From Anaeramoeba flamelloides (Eukaryota; Metamonada; Anaeramoebidae), in the NCBI GenBank assembly GCA_027625915.1, contig JANTQA010000016.1:3973001-4037000 (forward strand): a stretch of DNA of 64,000 bases. Direction: 5' to 3'. Positions 44,701 to 55,004 of this stretch are shown here, piece after piece. The position numbers were made by a program, and so were the translations under genes. How positions within the stretch are numbered: position 1 is the stretch's first letter; each line of letters opens with the position of its first letter. The notes beneath the pieces are model-generated. The model saw only the letters and a list, made by a program, of their open reading frames with translations. It searched no databases and had not been told where the DNA came from.

Positions 44701-47700
44701 AAAATGTATTGGTAAATTTGTTGAAATTTCACCAACAATTGTTGATCGATCAAATGATAAGATATCATCTACCAATTGTATTTGATTTTCCAATTTAACA
44801 AACTCAACCCTAACCTTCTATCAATCATTGAAAAAAAATTTCGAGATCTAACGAAACAAATTACGTAACTGCAAAAAAGGAAATGAAAACAAAACAAAAA
44901 AGACAAAAAATGAAATTGTTTGTAAAATCAAAATTCTTTCCAATTTGAATTTAAAGTACAGTAATGATGTTCTTTCAACTGTTTAAACTGTGTCCAAATT
45001 TTTGGAATCTAGTTTAGTTATATACAAGGTATATTCAAAATGATAAACTTTTGAAATTATCTTTAACTAAAAGATAATAAGTTTGTAATTGAAACGAAAT
45101 TTTACAGAAAGAGTTTTATATGGGAAAAATATCCCCTTTTCATACTTGATAAAATACTTTTTTTAAACCAAAAATACTTGCTTGTTGTTACAAAGAAAAT
45201 GAATGCAAATTTAATTTTTATAGGGGGATAAGAAGATTTGACTTAAGTTCTTTGAAATAAAAATATATCTTTGAAAAAAATACATAAAATTAATATTAAT
45301 TTAAAAATAAATTTTTCAGTACACATATACATATATATTTTTTTTTAAAGTATTTAACAAAAAAAAATCCAAAAAATTTAAAAATGAATGATTGAATAAA
45401 AAAAAAAAAAAAGTAATTTTTTGTTATTTTGTATAGTACAAAAGTATTCACCATTAAAATCATACCTTTCACTTTTTAAAAAGATAGACAAAATTTAATG
45501 AAAAAAATTATTTTTTAATTATGTTTTTTTATGACGAATAAACTATTAATAATTATATGGTTATTATAAGCTCTGGAAACTATATTATTGAAACTAATAT
45601 ATCTATTAAATTTTGTGAAAATATTATTAAATTTTTCTTTCAAAATTCCCTCTTTAAGGATTATCAGAATTTTATGCTCGGTGGGTACTATTTTTAAGTG
45701 TAGAAACATATTTATGGGCTTAAAAGAAACTCAATCTTATAGATCTTGCTAACTATAAAATTTAGGGTGTTTTTTGGAAATTTTTGAGTTTGGCAAATCC
45801 ATTTTTAGGCTGAATTTAACATCTTTGTTATTTTCTCTTGACAAATCTTGATAGTATTCTTGAAAAAATAAAGAATTCCTTGCTTTCTTCTCTGGTGTCT
45901 CTAAATTGGTTTTTTTGATACTGAAAAAAATTTTTTGGGTTAATTTTGTTTCGTTGGGTATTTATAAGCTAAGTGCATTGATTAGGTTTCTGGACTTTTT
46001 TTTTTTTTTTCGATCTTTGGGATCTTGAAACCCATTCTATTTCCTTTACTTTTTTTTTTGAGAGTTTTGTTAGGGGTAGTTGAGTAATTCTCCCAACAAA
46101 GTAAAAATACCTTGAAATCAACTGATCGGGTTGTTTAACATTAGGTGGTGGTTTGAGAAACTTAACAAGCATTTCTTTAGACAGGTGCCTTTAATATTTT
46201 TTACTTTTGTAATGCTATCTCAACCACAAACTTGATGAATTGGTAAAATAGAGAAATTTTAGTCTTTAATGGTAATTGCTTCGATCTTTTTGTGTTGAGA
46301 AATGGGATTTTAATTGTTGTTTCTATACCCTTTCTACACAACAAACCAAAAATATAAAATCCCAATTGATAGTTTTGTGTTCCTTTGAAAAAATGCTTTG
46401 TGTTTTTCCAAATTAAAAAAAAATTTAAAAGTTAGAACAAAAAATAAACAAAAAAAAAACTCTTTTGTAAATTATTTAAAGCACAAAACCAATTCAAGAC
46501 TTCAAAATAGCATTACCAAAATTTCAGATCCTTCACGAAAAAGAAAAAAAAATTCCCTTCGTCAAATCCAAAAATTTTCTCTCAAAATTTTCGACTTCCA
46601 AAATGATATTGGGAAAATGTCACTTCACTTTATATTGAAGTATGTTAGAGATTGTGTTGAGTGTAGCCACCCATTTGAAAAGAAAGTGGAGTGACGTTTT
46701 CCTAATATCAAAAAAAATAGCTTTTTATTTTTGCCTTGCTTTGTTGGGATTTTTCGAAAAGTTTTTGGATCAATAAATGATTTTAGTAAAAATCTTAAAT
46801 TGCAAAAAATTGGCAATATTTTGACTTTCCCTCAATTCCTTGTATTTTAAAGGTCTTAATCTATTTACTGTATTGTATTTCAATGCCCACAGAGCATAAA
46901 ATTCAGATAGTCCTTAAAATTAAATAAAAAATACAAAATCAAGTGTAAGGATACAGAATTTTAAACTTTGGAGTTTTCTATTTTTAATTAATTAGGTATT
47001 ATCAGACCTTATTTATTTATTTTTTTTATTCAATAGATTACATTTTGTAAACTCATATTAATATTCTTAAACTTTTGAATTTCAAAATATATTCATATAA
47101 TTTTCTAATGTTTGATTATTATTGGGATCTGGGAAAAAAAAAAAAAAATATTGATATGAATTGAGAAAAGCTTGTGTCATAAGATGAGACATTGTTCAAG
47201 AAATAAAAAAATACAAAATAAAGAAATTAAAGAAAAAACTGTTATAATTAATTTTTGAAATTGTAATCGAATTAAACAACGATAAAAAAAAAAAAAAAAA
47301 ATTTACTTATTTACCAGCTCTGATAAACAAATAACTTTTCCTTTAAACTTTATTTTAATCAAAGGGGACAAACATTTTTTCCAAATATCAATTATTTTTT
47401 GTAATTGATCTCTGAGGAACAAATAAGAAATAAATAGAATAACACACACCAAAGTATAGTAGATATTCTTATGGAATACAACGAAAAAAATCAATAGATT
47501 TTCTTAAAAATAGAAAAACCCTAATTCTTAATGAAATCCCTATTGAGAAAAACAACAATCTTCGTTTTGATCTTCAATTGAAGATCAAATAAAATCCCAA
47601 TAGAAATCAATATGATTTTTAGACAATTAATTCTCACTGTTTCAATAGCATTAGAATAACAAGTTTTTACTTTGTGGCTATCGATTTTGCACTAAAAAAA

Positions 47701-48919
47701 AAAAAAATTACATATGAATTAGTTAACAAAAACCAATCGAATAAAAAAGTAAAAAATCAAAAATGTGAAAATGTGAAAAAATAAAGCAAAATGTGAAAAA
47801 ATGATTTCAATTTTAAAATTTCCAAAATAAATTTTTCTTCTTATATTCATTCAAACCTATAAACACCAATAATTTACCCCCTACCACAATTACACCCCCT
47901 TGACTGGAAAATGGTTTATTTGATCTCATTTTAATTTCAAAAAGAACTTTAAATTAAATTTACAATAAATATTACGTATACTATTAAATGAGGCGTTCTT
48001 ATTGGAAAACTTCATTAATTAAATAAAAAGTATTGAAATTAAAATATTTTATCATTTAAAAATCAAAAGATAAATCAAATCAATGATTTGAAACCTTCCT
48101 CTAAACTGTTTGAATGTTGAAGAAAACTCAAATTTTCCAATTTTATAGCACAAATTTGAAAAAAAAATATTATATTTTTCAGCAGTTTTCTATTTATTAG
48201 TAAAAATAATACTAAAATCTCTATATCAACCTATCTATCATTTTATCTATAATTATATATATCTACATATCTATATAAATATATTATCCAGGGATATTGA
48301 AAGTAAACAAGGAATAATTTTATTAAAGAAAAAAATAGGTAGTATAAAACGTGATACTGAAAAACGCATTGTTGGTCTTGAAATCAACAATAAAATTATA
48401 AAATGTAAACAATTGATTACAAGTGCAGAATATTTTCCTAATAAAATTAAAAGTACCAAACAAATTATAAGGTGTTTTTGTATTCTAGATCATAAAATAC
48501 CAAAAATTGATGAAGATTCAAGTTGCATCATTATTCCACATATAGATTTAAATCGAAAAAATAATATTTATATTTCCTGCTTATCACCTAAATTTAAAAT
48601 CACAGCTAATAACTTTTATTTTGTAACAATATCCACTGTAATTGAAACCAACTCACCACATGACGAAATTCTACCAGCACTAGAACTTCTTGGTGATATA
48701 AAAAAAAAATTTTATCAAATTTCAGATTATTTTGTACCAATAAATAACCCGGTCAAAGAACAAATATTTATTACCAATTCATTTGACGAAACTTTAACTT
48801 TCGAATATATGTTTGAAAATGTTCAATATATCTTGAAATTGATCAAAGGAGAAATCGAATTCGAGGAAGAAAGTGCAGATTTTATAGATGAAAAGAAAGA
48901 AAAGGAACTAAATAAATAA
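38786..48919 (+). CDS. GDI: Rab GDP-dissociation inhibitor (GDI)
   Basis: Four inferred exons: the A of the start codon at 38786 (plus 5'UTR), then 38876-39127, 42736-43201 and 48292-48919. Introns are 89, 3608 and 5090 nt. All phases agree and give 448 residues; animal GDIs have 447. The N-terminus MDEEYDVVAIGTSLPTVL matches the family's FAD-like nucleotide fold, although the usual GTGL is GTSL. The Rab-binding platform residues reported for mammalian alpha-GDI, Tyr39, Glu233 and Arg240, fall at exactly the same numbers here (DYGSE; NELTTSLVR). Other anchors are LEKRRVKKF, ETINRI-like NTINRI, FPIYGLNEL, IRCFCILDHKI, SSCIIIPHIDLNRKNNIYIS, VSTTVET-like ISTVIET and LELL...F..ISD. GDI extracts prenylated GDP-Rabs from membranes and recycles them. 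C-terminal sequence favours GDI over Rab escort protein. The long introns are full of repeats. Confidence 0.95.
38787..38875 (+). other. 89-nt intron splitting the GDI start codon (A|TG)
   Basis: Donor TCAAAA|GTAATTTC and acceptor ATTAACTTAAAG|TGGATG. Without splicing the GDI frame begins GTG-GAT-GAA-GAA with no ATG; joining restores AAA-ATG-GAT-GAA-GAA, the family's MDEEYD start. The acceptor is of the TAAAG type used elsewhere in the window (20728, 31364, 33945). Confidence 0.75.
39128..40142. other. GDI intron 2, proximal part
   Basis: No coding sequence. A hairpin (family K) is formed by AATTTTTGTCCAGATCCGAT (39644) and its near complement ATCTGATCTGGACAAAAATT (39817), with paired flanks CAATTTGTCGGAATTTTG / CAATTCCTAAAAATTG. 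The arms are about 50 bp and the whole spans about 39615-39865. The rest is featureless. Confidence 0.5.
40143..40909 (+). mobile_element. TIR element family C, full-length copy
   Basis: The left end GTTAAGGGATTAGCGTCACC and the right end (complement of CCTTAAGGGGTTAGCTTCTA) form an imperfect inverted repeat extending about 105 bp, including ATCAAAGTATGTTG and CTCTAAAAAATC. Total about 767 bp. Partial copies: 24268-24920, 17545-17900 and 43405-43706. The interior contains no recognisable frame. Confidence 0.75.
40910..41865 (+). mobile_element. Repeat family D copy 2 (lacks MITE E)
   Basis: Starts at AAGTAAGTACATTTTATTAT immediately after element C and matches 26877-28240 in order. At the place where copy 1 holds MITE E, this copy reads straight through (AGATTCAGAATTATTTTTAG ... 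CCAATAAATTTTTATTCC), so it shows the empty site. Confidence 0.65.
42044..42080. repeat. TA microsatellite
   Basis: (TA)n of about 35 bp abutting the left end of MITE B copy 3. Confidence 0.9.
42080..42609 (-). mobile_element. MITE family B, copy 3 (GDI intron 2)
   Basis: Begins AAATCCCATTCTAAAAATTTG and ends AAACTGTGTCCAAATTTTTG then GAATTTCG, a short inverted repeat. The interior matches copy 4 at 44484-45015 closely (TTGATCGATCAAATGATAAG, CCTTCCACCAAT, ATTCTTACTGTTTAAACTG). Confidence 0.85.
43202..44483. other. GDI intron 3, proximal part
   Basis: Includes a rearranged fragment of element C. AATAGTAACTTTTGGGTGC (43412) is in inverted orientation relative to the family's interior, and TTTTTAGAGTCGTTTGAACT ... 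GGCCCCTTAAGG (43605-43706) is the right terminal repeat. The remainder is AT-rich without a gene. Confidence 0.5.
44484..45015 (-). mobile_element. MITE family B, copy 4 (GDI intron 3)
   Basis: The best preserved copy. The left end AAACCCCGTTCCAAAAATTT-GGACACA pairs with the right end TGTGTCCAAATTTTTGGAAT. About 532 bp. It defines the family's terminal inverted repeat (CCAAAAATTTGGACACA). No coding capacity. Confidence 0.88.
45749..46175 (-). CDS. Possible nested minus-strand gene inside GDI intron 3 (unrecognised)
   Basis: Two adjacent minus-strand pieces look coding. 46172-45969 encodes MLVKFLKPPPNVKQPDQLIS, RYFYFVGRITQLPLTKLSKK and a basic tail; it is preceded by a TAAAG acceptor-like site. 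45920-45749, after a TTTTTTTCAG acceptor, encodes IKKTNLETPEKKARNSLFFQ, EYYQDLSRENNKDVKFSLKM and a stop. The composition is less homopolymeric than background. I could not join the two pieces in phase, so the model is incomplete, and no family is recognised. It could be a host gene nested in the intron or a decayed transposon gene. Confidence 0.35.
46398..46816. other. Overlapping open frames on both strands, coding status unclear
   Basis: Plus frame 46398-46694 ends ...MSLHFILKYVRDCVECSHPFEKKVE (in two parts here: MSLHFILKYVRD, CVECSHPFEKKVE). The opposite minus frame 46816-46625 contains GKRHSTFFSNGWLHSTQSL. One of the two may be an exon related to the pieces at 45749-46175, but neither carries a motif I can name. 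Confidence 0.25.
46860..48291. other. GDI intron 3, distal part, no gene seen
   Basis: AT-rich, no shared repeat or coding frame recognised. It ends with the acceptor AATATATTATCCAG. Confidence 0.45.
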
Positions 48920-49710
48920 ATTTAATAAATTAACTTACATTAAAATATTCACATAAATATTTTTATTCTATTTAATAAAAACTAATTAAATTAATTGTTT
49001 TACAATTACTAAGATGTGGAAAATACGATAACCAGTTTTCTGATTTTATAAATCCTTCATTATTTAAATAAAAGAATAAAGATTATATCCATTTATATAT
49101 TTATTTTTGTTTTTTTTTTTTCATTTTTGATGAGGATCTGATTTTCAATTTTTATTTATGTAAACTAAACTCTTTTTCAGTTAAATGGGGGGGGGGGCAG
49201 TTTTATTGAAGAAATAGAAAACATTACATGAGTTTTCTTCATTATATTCTCAAACTAAAATTTCAATTTTTAGATCAAAATCATTTTTTCTAATTTTAGG
49301 TCAATTTTTTTTTTTTTTTTTTGGCTACTTTTTTATTCTTTTTTTAAAGATTACACTTGAAAAAAAATGTTTGAAACTCAAAATTAACATTAAGTTAAGT
49401 TAGGCTTTGTAAGTTCTTTTAAAATTCATCGAATTCCAAGTAAAAAATATTATTGTCAACAATTTTAATTTCCTAAAGAAATTGAGAATTTTGTATGAGA
49501 CGTTCCAATGAAAGGGCCAAAAGAATTAATTATCATAACACTTTTTTTATTTTCAAAATTTATAGTTTGTTCAGGTTTTTCTTTTATGATTATCGGCTCT
49601 AATACGAAGTTTATTATTTCTTGTATTTCTAATCAATCGAATTTTGGTTGATTCTTAAAAATAAGGTGACTTTTTCATTTTAGGTGGAGGTCACTTTGAG
49701 TGAAATCGAG
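48920..49710. other. Spacer downstream of GDI; contains a G11 run
   Basis: No gene. A run of eleven G (49187-49197) is the longest G homopolymer in the window. A T22-like tract lies near 49305-49322. Confidence 0.5.
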
Positions 49711-50239
49711 TTTAAATTCCAAAAAAATGGACACATTTTACACAGTTGAAAGAATAGTAATACTACACTTTTCATTCAATTTGGAAATAATTTTGATTTT
49801 ACAAACAATTTCATTTTTTATCTTTTGTCTTTTGTTTTCTTTTCGTTCAGTGTATTTAGGTAATCTGCTTCCTTAGATCTTGATTTTTTTTTCATTTATT
49901 GATAGAAGGTTAGTGTTGAGTTTGTTAAATTGGAAAATCACATACAATTTGCTGATGTTATCCTATTGTTTGATTGATCAACATCGTTGGTGAAATTTCA
50001 ACAAATTAACCAATACATTTTTTTTTCTGCTTATTTCGTTATTTTGGAGACACCAATTTTTTTTTTTTTGAGTTTGATATTTTTTTCTTTAATTTGATGT
50101 AAATAATTACTTATAAAAACATTAATATTCAGTCACTTAAATATGGTTTTATATTACGTTTGGCAAAATATAATAAATTGGGTTTTTTTTTTAGCCTATT
50201 TTTGATTTTGGGAGTGTTCAAATTTTTGGAATGGGGTTA
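49711..50239 (+). mobile_element. MITE family B, copy 5
   Basis: Plus orientation. Starts TTTAAATTCCAAAAAAATGG-ACACA and ends TTCAAATTTTTGGAATGGGG. Interior words as in copy 1 (TTGATTGATCAACATCGTTG, CCAATACATTTTTTTTTCTG). Flanked by TTTAA/TTAA-like sequence. Confidence 0.85.
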
Positions 50240-51368
50240 ATTATTAAAAATTTTCATTTTGATAAAACTGACTTCCAAAAGTTTCCCTTTTAAATATCTT
50301 GTTTAAAACACCTATTTAATAGAGCTATTATCAGTAATTGGATCATTTTCGATAATATACAACACAATTAGAATTGATAAAAATCATAAATTTCATACTA
50401 ATTCAAATAAAAGCACAAAATAAAAATATTTTCAAATTCAAAGATTGCTTAAAAATATTTCTGAATTAAGCGAGAAGTGAAAGTGTCAAAATCAAAAAAA
50501 AAATTCAAATAATTAATATCTAATAAAAAAAAAATCCTGATGATATTAAATAATAATAATAATTGATTATAAAAATTCAAAAATATCAACTCAAGGTTTA
50601 TCTAAATTGAATTTGAATTTAAATTTTAATGATTCGAGCAATTTAATTTTTGAATCAATTTTCTTTTGAACTCTTCTAATAATAGAGATAAAAGTGAAAT
50701 ACATTTTTTTTTTTTTTTCAAAGAAATGATCATTTCTTCTTTCTTTTTTCTGTTATCTTGCTGTTACTTGAAAACACATAAGAATTGATCCTTCGAGACC
50801 AAAGAATAAAAAAAATTAAATTTATACAAAATTTTGTATTTTTTTTTCTCTCTTCAGGAAGTTTATATATGATGAGGATTATTATTATTATCAGTGTAAA
50901 TATCTATTTCAACAAAAAAACATAAACACTTTGGAAATATTGAACAAAACATAAAAAATGAAAAAAGCAAAAAAATAATTATTTATTTTTGAATGACTTA
51001 TATTCCTACTTTAATTTTCTTGAGTTCTTGGATTGAAATAGCATTGAAAATAGAAAAAAAAAATCATTTATTTGATATTTTTTATTTTCAAAATAAAAAA
51101 TAACAATTAAAGAAATTTTTTTCCTTCTTCTAATAAAATAATAAAAAAAATATTGGTTTTAATGATTAAAAAGTATTACAAAGAAATATTATGAGGTGAG
51201 TGAATTGTTTAAAGTCTTCGATCTATTCATATAAATATATATAATTTCTTTTATAAAAGAATAAATATGAAAAAAAAAAGATAAAAAAACGATAAATAAT
51301 TCACAAAAAAGATAAAAGATCAGTTACAAATGTAAAAAATCAAGACAAATATCAATTAAAAAAAAAAA
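50240..51368. other. Spacer between MITE B and the cyclin gene
   Basis: AT-rich; 3'-flanking side of the minus-strand cyclin gene. No gene or shared repeat recognised. Confidence 0.4.
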
Positions 51369-52795
51369 TTAATTTTTTTTAATTAAGGGGATCTTCATCA
51401 TTGCAACTGAATAAAAATCTGGGTCACTATATTTTTTTTTGATATTTGGTGTCTGATTTTCTTCACTTTGCCCAAAATTGAGCAGTTGGTTTGAAAGTGT
51501 AGAAATTAATATTACACAATCAATAATTTGCTCAGTGTGGAATTTGGTGTAGTGTGTTAAGGTGTTTGACCAACATTTGGAATTTTGACCACTTTTGTGT
51601 AAGGCATTCTTGTTTCCAATTGAATTAAAATTTGAATTGGAATTCAAATTTAATGTCTTGATTGCCAAATAGAGTGAGGAGGCTGCTAATTTGGAGGGGC
51701 AAAATTTGCGAAAATAGCTTTTCAAAAGGGTAAGCTCTAAAAAATAATTCGAAAGAAATTTCAATTTATGAAATTCCTCAGAGATTAGTTCAATGCCTGC
51801 AGCTTTCAAATAAATTTGCAAAAAGAAATAAGGGGAAACGTATGTGACACGGAATCGCAAGACGGTTAGCATTAGGATTTCCATTTTCAAGAGCTCTTTT
51901 AGAGTGAAAGCGCCATTTGCAACCAAGACAAATTCCTCGATGTCTGGGGTGTTGACCTCTTGGTATTTGGAGGCAATCAACAATGCAGTGATGCCAACGA
52001 GCTGTAATCGGTTGGTGGGCACTGGTTTTAAAAGCAGAAACTTGTCCAGAAGCTTGGCGGTGAGGTAGAGTGTCTCTGTTTTAAATTCAAAATTAATGTG
52101 CACATCACACAACCAATCAACTAGGATCTCGCGCATATTGGCGTTGACTTGGCTTTGCTTCTGTAAGAAATCCTCTCCAATGTGATCTTGTTTTTCTTTA
52201 ATCCTCATATTTTGTGTAATTTCATCAGCGATCTCAGTAACATGTTCTGGGAGTTTTGAAAATGGCCTGTGGATATCTGTTATTTTACTTATTTCTTTTG
52301 GATCAATTGGATGTGATTTTGTTTTGGCTTTTTTCACTTTTTGATCTTTTTTGGATTTTTTTCTTTGTTGGAATTTTTTTTTTTCTTTTTTGGGGTTTGA
52401 TTTACTTTTTTGATTATTACGAAATCTCTTTTTTGTGGTCTTTGTTTGTTGGCTAATTTTGCCACGCTTTCTTATTCTTTCCTTACTTTGCTTTAATTGA
52501 ATGGTTCCCAGATTTGGTTGCTTCTGTTTCTTGAGAACCTTGCAGTTATTGATTTCTTGATGTACATTTTTTTGTTTCAAGGTATTTATTTGATTTAAAG
52601 GCCTATTAGTCAAGGATCCAAGAACACTTCGTTTGTTTTGAAGAAGTGGAATACTATGATTTACATTTCTTTTCAAGGTTGTCTATTTTGAGGTTGAAAA
52701 GGATTTAAAAAAAAGAATTTTATCAAAAAAGAAAGTTATTTCTTTTTTAGAAAACTAAATACAAGTGGGTTGTGTTAAAATAAGGAATTTACCAT
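51369..52795 (-). CDS. A/B-type mitotic cyclin with destruction box
   Basis: Two exons: the ATG at 52795-52793 (plus 5'UTR) and 52682-51369, separated by a 110-nt intron; 438 residues starting MTTLKRN. RSVLGSLTN at about residues 19-27 is a classical destruction box (RxxLGxxxN). A Lys/Gln-rich linker with many basic residues follows. The first cyclin fold (about 155-290) carries MREILVDWLCDVHINFEFKT and TNRLQLVGITALLIASKYQE, the signature MRxILxDWLxxVH of A/B cyclins. The second fold is about 295-400 (SPYFFLQIYLKAAG, CPSKLAASSLYLAIKTL), with a Ser/Asn-rich insert near 350. Such cyclins bind and activate Cdk1 and are degraded by APC/C through the D-box. Assignment between A and B is not possible by eye. 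Confidence 0.92.
52683..52792 (-). other. 110-nt intron immediately after the cyclin start codon (ATG|)
   Basis: On the minus strand AAGAACATG|GTAAATTCC ... CTCAAAATAG|ACAACCTTGAAAAG. The large exon contains no upstream ATG before the destruction box (its open frame starts only at a TTG). A 5' exon must therefore supply the start, and this one does so in phase 0. Confidence 0.7.
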
Positions 52796-53544
52796 GTTCT
52801 TTTCTCCAAAAAATTTCTAAAGTAATTAATTAAATGCAAATAACGGATAATTTTCTAAAAAAAAATGTTTTATTTTTTTCTCCAAAGATTTCTCTTTTTT
52901 ATTTTTTTCCCTTTCGAAAATTTGATAACTTCAAAATTTTGTGTTGTAACCTTAAAATCTAAACTGAGGGAAACTGTTGAATTCTTAATAACTCTTTTTC
53001 TTATTTTTAATCAAAACTCTAATTAAGGTTGTGATTCAAACCAAAATGTTTCATTTCAATAAGAAAAAATAGAGAAGAATCTCTTTTCAAAATCGAAGCT
53101 CAAGGACATAAAAATTTTTCATAAGGTTCTTGTTTTCACTTTAAAAAATAACTAATTTCTCAAATTTAACAACACTAATACCATTGATTGTCTCAAATTG
53201 TTCAAATTTTTTTGGGAATACAGGAAAATTGAATTAAACTATTTTTTCAACGAACACTTTTGTTAAAATAAACTGTTCAATCTCTGACAAACCTGTGTTT
53301 CAAATTCAAAACCGTTTTTCTTTTGTTCTTGAAAAATTACCACACAAAATAATCAAATAAAAATATACCAGATCTCAAAATAATATTGGTTTCTCAAAGC
53401 TCTATTATTCCAAAAAGAATTTCTCATAAAGAAAGTTCAAATTTTATATTTTTCTCAAGAAAAATAAAATTAATTTGTGAAAAATATAAAAGTTTTTTAA
53501 AAATAAAAAACAACCAAAACCCTCATAAAAAATGACTAAAAAAT
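52796..53544. other. Spacer upstream of the cyclin gene
   Basis: Promoter side of the cyclin gene. AT-rich, no recognisable control motif and no gene. Confidence 0.35.
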
Positions 53545-54310
53545 TTGAACAAATTGAATTCCTATTTTAAATTTTAATTAAAATATCAAAAAATAACAAT
53601 TTCAAAATTTAACCGTACTTTGGTATACTATTGGGAAGTAAATTAAGTGTTACAATGGAACAAGAAAAAAAAAAAGCACATGTTTTTATATTGAAACACG
53701 GATTATATTGTTTGTTCAATACATTATTTTGATTACTGTAGTTTGAAACAATTGTTATGAGGTTTGGGCAAGGGTTTTATTATTTGTTATTATTAATGGT
53801 TTGGGAGAGTTCAATAGTTGTTTCAATAGATAGGTTCCTTACCTCGAACTGATGTTTCAAACTACAGTAATCAAAATAATGTATTGAACAAACAATATAA
53901 TCCGTGTTTCAATATAAAAACATGTGCTTTTTTTTTTTCTTGTTCCATTGTAACACTTAATTTACTTCCCAATAGTATACCAAAGTACGGTTAAATTTTG
54001 AAAGTAAATTTTTTGATATTTTTGAGTAAAATTTAAATTATTGAATTGGAAATATTCGATAATATTCACAATTTTTTTGAATTTTTTTGTTTTTTTTAAT
54101 GAGAAAAATTTGTCAAAATTTGCTCTATTTTTTGAGACATAAATTTTACTATTTGATCCTTCATTTATAGAATTTCTGTTTAAATAATAGAACTTTAAGA
54201 AACCAATATTATATTTAATTAGGGTTTATTGTTGGTTTCTTCGATTGATTAATGTATAGGTTTTCGAGAACAAAAAAAATACTCGTTTAATTTTTAAACA
54301 CGTATTTAAC
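53545..54310. mobile_element. Foldback element family A, young copy with near-identical arms
   Basis: Arms 53609-53750 and 53853-53994 (142 bp each) are identical in reverse complement apart from the length of one A run. They start TTAACCGTACTTTGGTATAC and contain CCCAATAGTATACCAAAG. The 102-bp loop is unrelated. Weaker pairing continues outward, and the right flank to about 54310 (AATAGAACTTTAAGAAACC, AACACGTATTTAACTTTTC) matches the outer arm of the copy at 37190-38190. No coding sequence. Confidence 0.88.
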
Positions 54311-54482
54311 TTTTCTAGACTATTTATTTTAAAAACAGTAATATCATCGCTTTTTTTTTCTTCTTATTCCAATTTAGCAGATAGGATTATATTCCATATT
54401 ATACCAAATTTAAAATTAATTTTGATGTTAAACTTACTGAAGTTTTCAAAAAATATTTAATTATAAATTCAATCTTGTTTAA

Positions 54483-54942
54483 CTGTTGAGAGAAAAATGT
54501 TTGACACAGAAAAATGGTTTGACACCATTTTTAATTAGGAACATTACTGAAATTGAAAATCAAATCCTATTGATAACTAGGTGACTTTTATATAAATCCA
54601 GGTTTAAAGGTGTTAAAAGTTCATTAATCTGTGGTTTGTGTAGAATACTCATTTGAATGGTTGATAATTAAAGTAGATCATGCAATTTTAACAAAAACCC
54701 AATCGTTTTAGTAAAGTTTACTATTAATTCTTAAAATGGTAATTTTTAAACTTGATTTAGATTATAAGAGATAAGGTTTTGAAAAAGTAGAATTACATTA
54801 ATCGTTATTCTAATAAGTAGATTATTGTTATTTTCTTTAGTTATTTCACAAACGATTGAAATTAAAAATCATTTTCAGTAATGTTCACAATTAAAAATGC
54901 TGTCCAACCATTTTTCTGTGTCCAACATTTTTCTCTCAACAG
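54483..54942 (+). mobile_element. MITE family E, copy 2
   Basis: 460 bp. The left end CTGTTGAGAGAAAAATGTTT and its continuation GACACAGAAAAATGGTTTG-ACA pair with the right end over about 43 bp with two or three mismatches. The interior is about 90% identical by eye to 27598-28058. Confidence 0.88.
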
Positions 54943-55004
54943 TAAGTTCTATTTAACTATTTTGCTAATTATTTGGTGAATAAACCACTAACCTCTTTAC
55001 AACA

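Noticed and set aside
38876-48919. Rab escort protein instead of GDI
   Set aside because: The length (448) and the C-terminal half (CFCILDHKI, IIIPHIDLNRKNNIY, VIETNSPHDEILPALELL) follow GDI; REP-specific insertions are absent.
52674-52676. TTG as the cyclin start codon
   Set aside because: An upstream exon ending in ATG joins in phase and explains the missing start; an in-frame stop precedes the TTG if unspliced.
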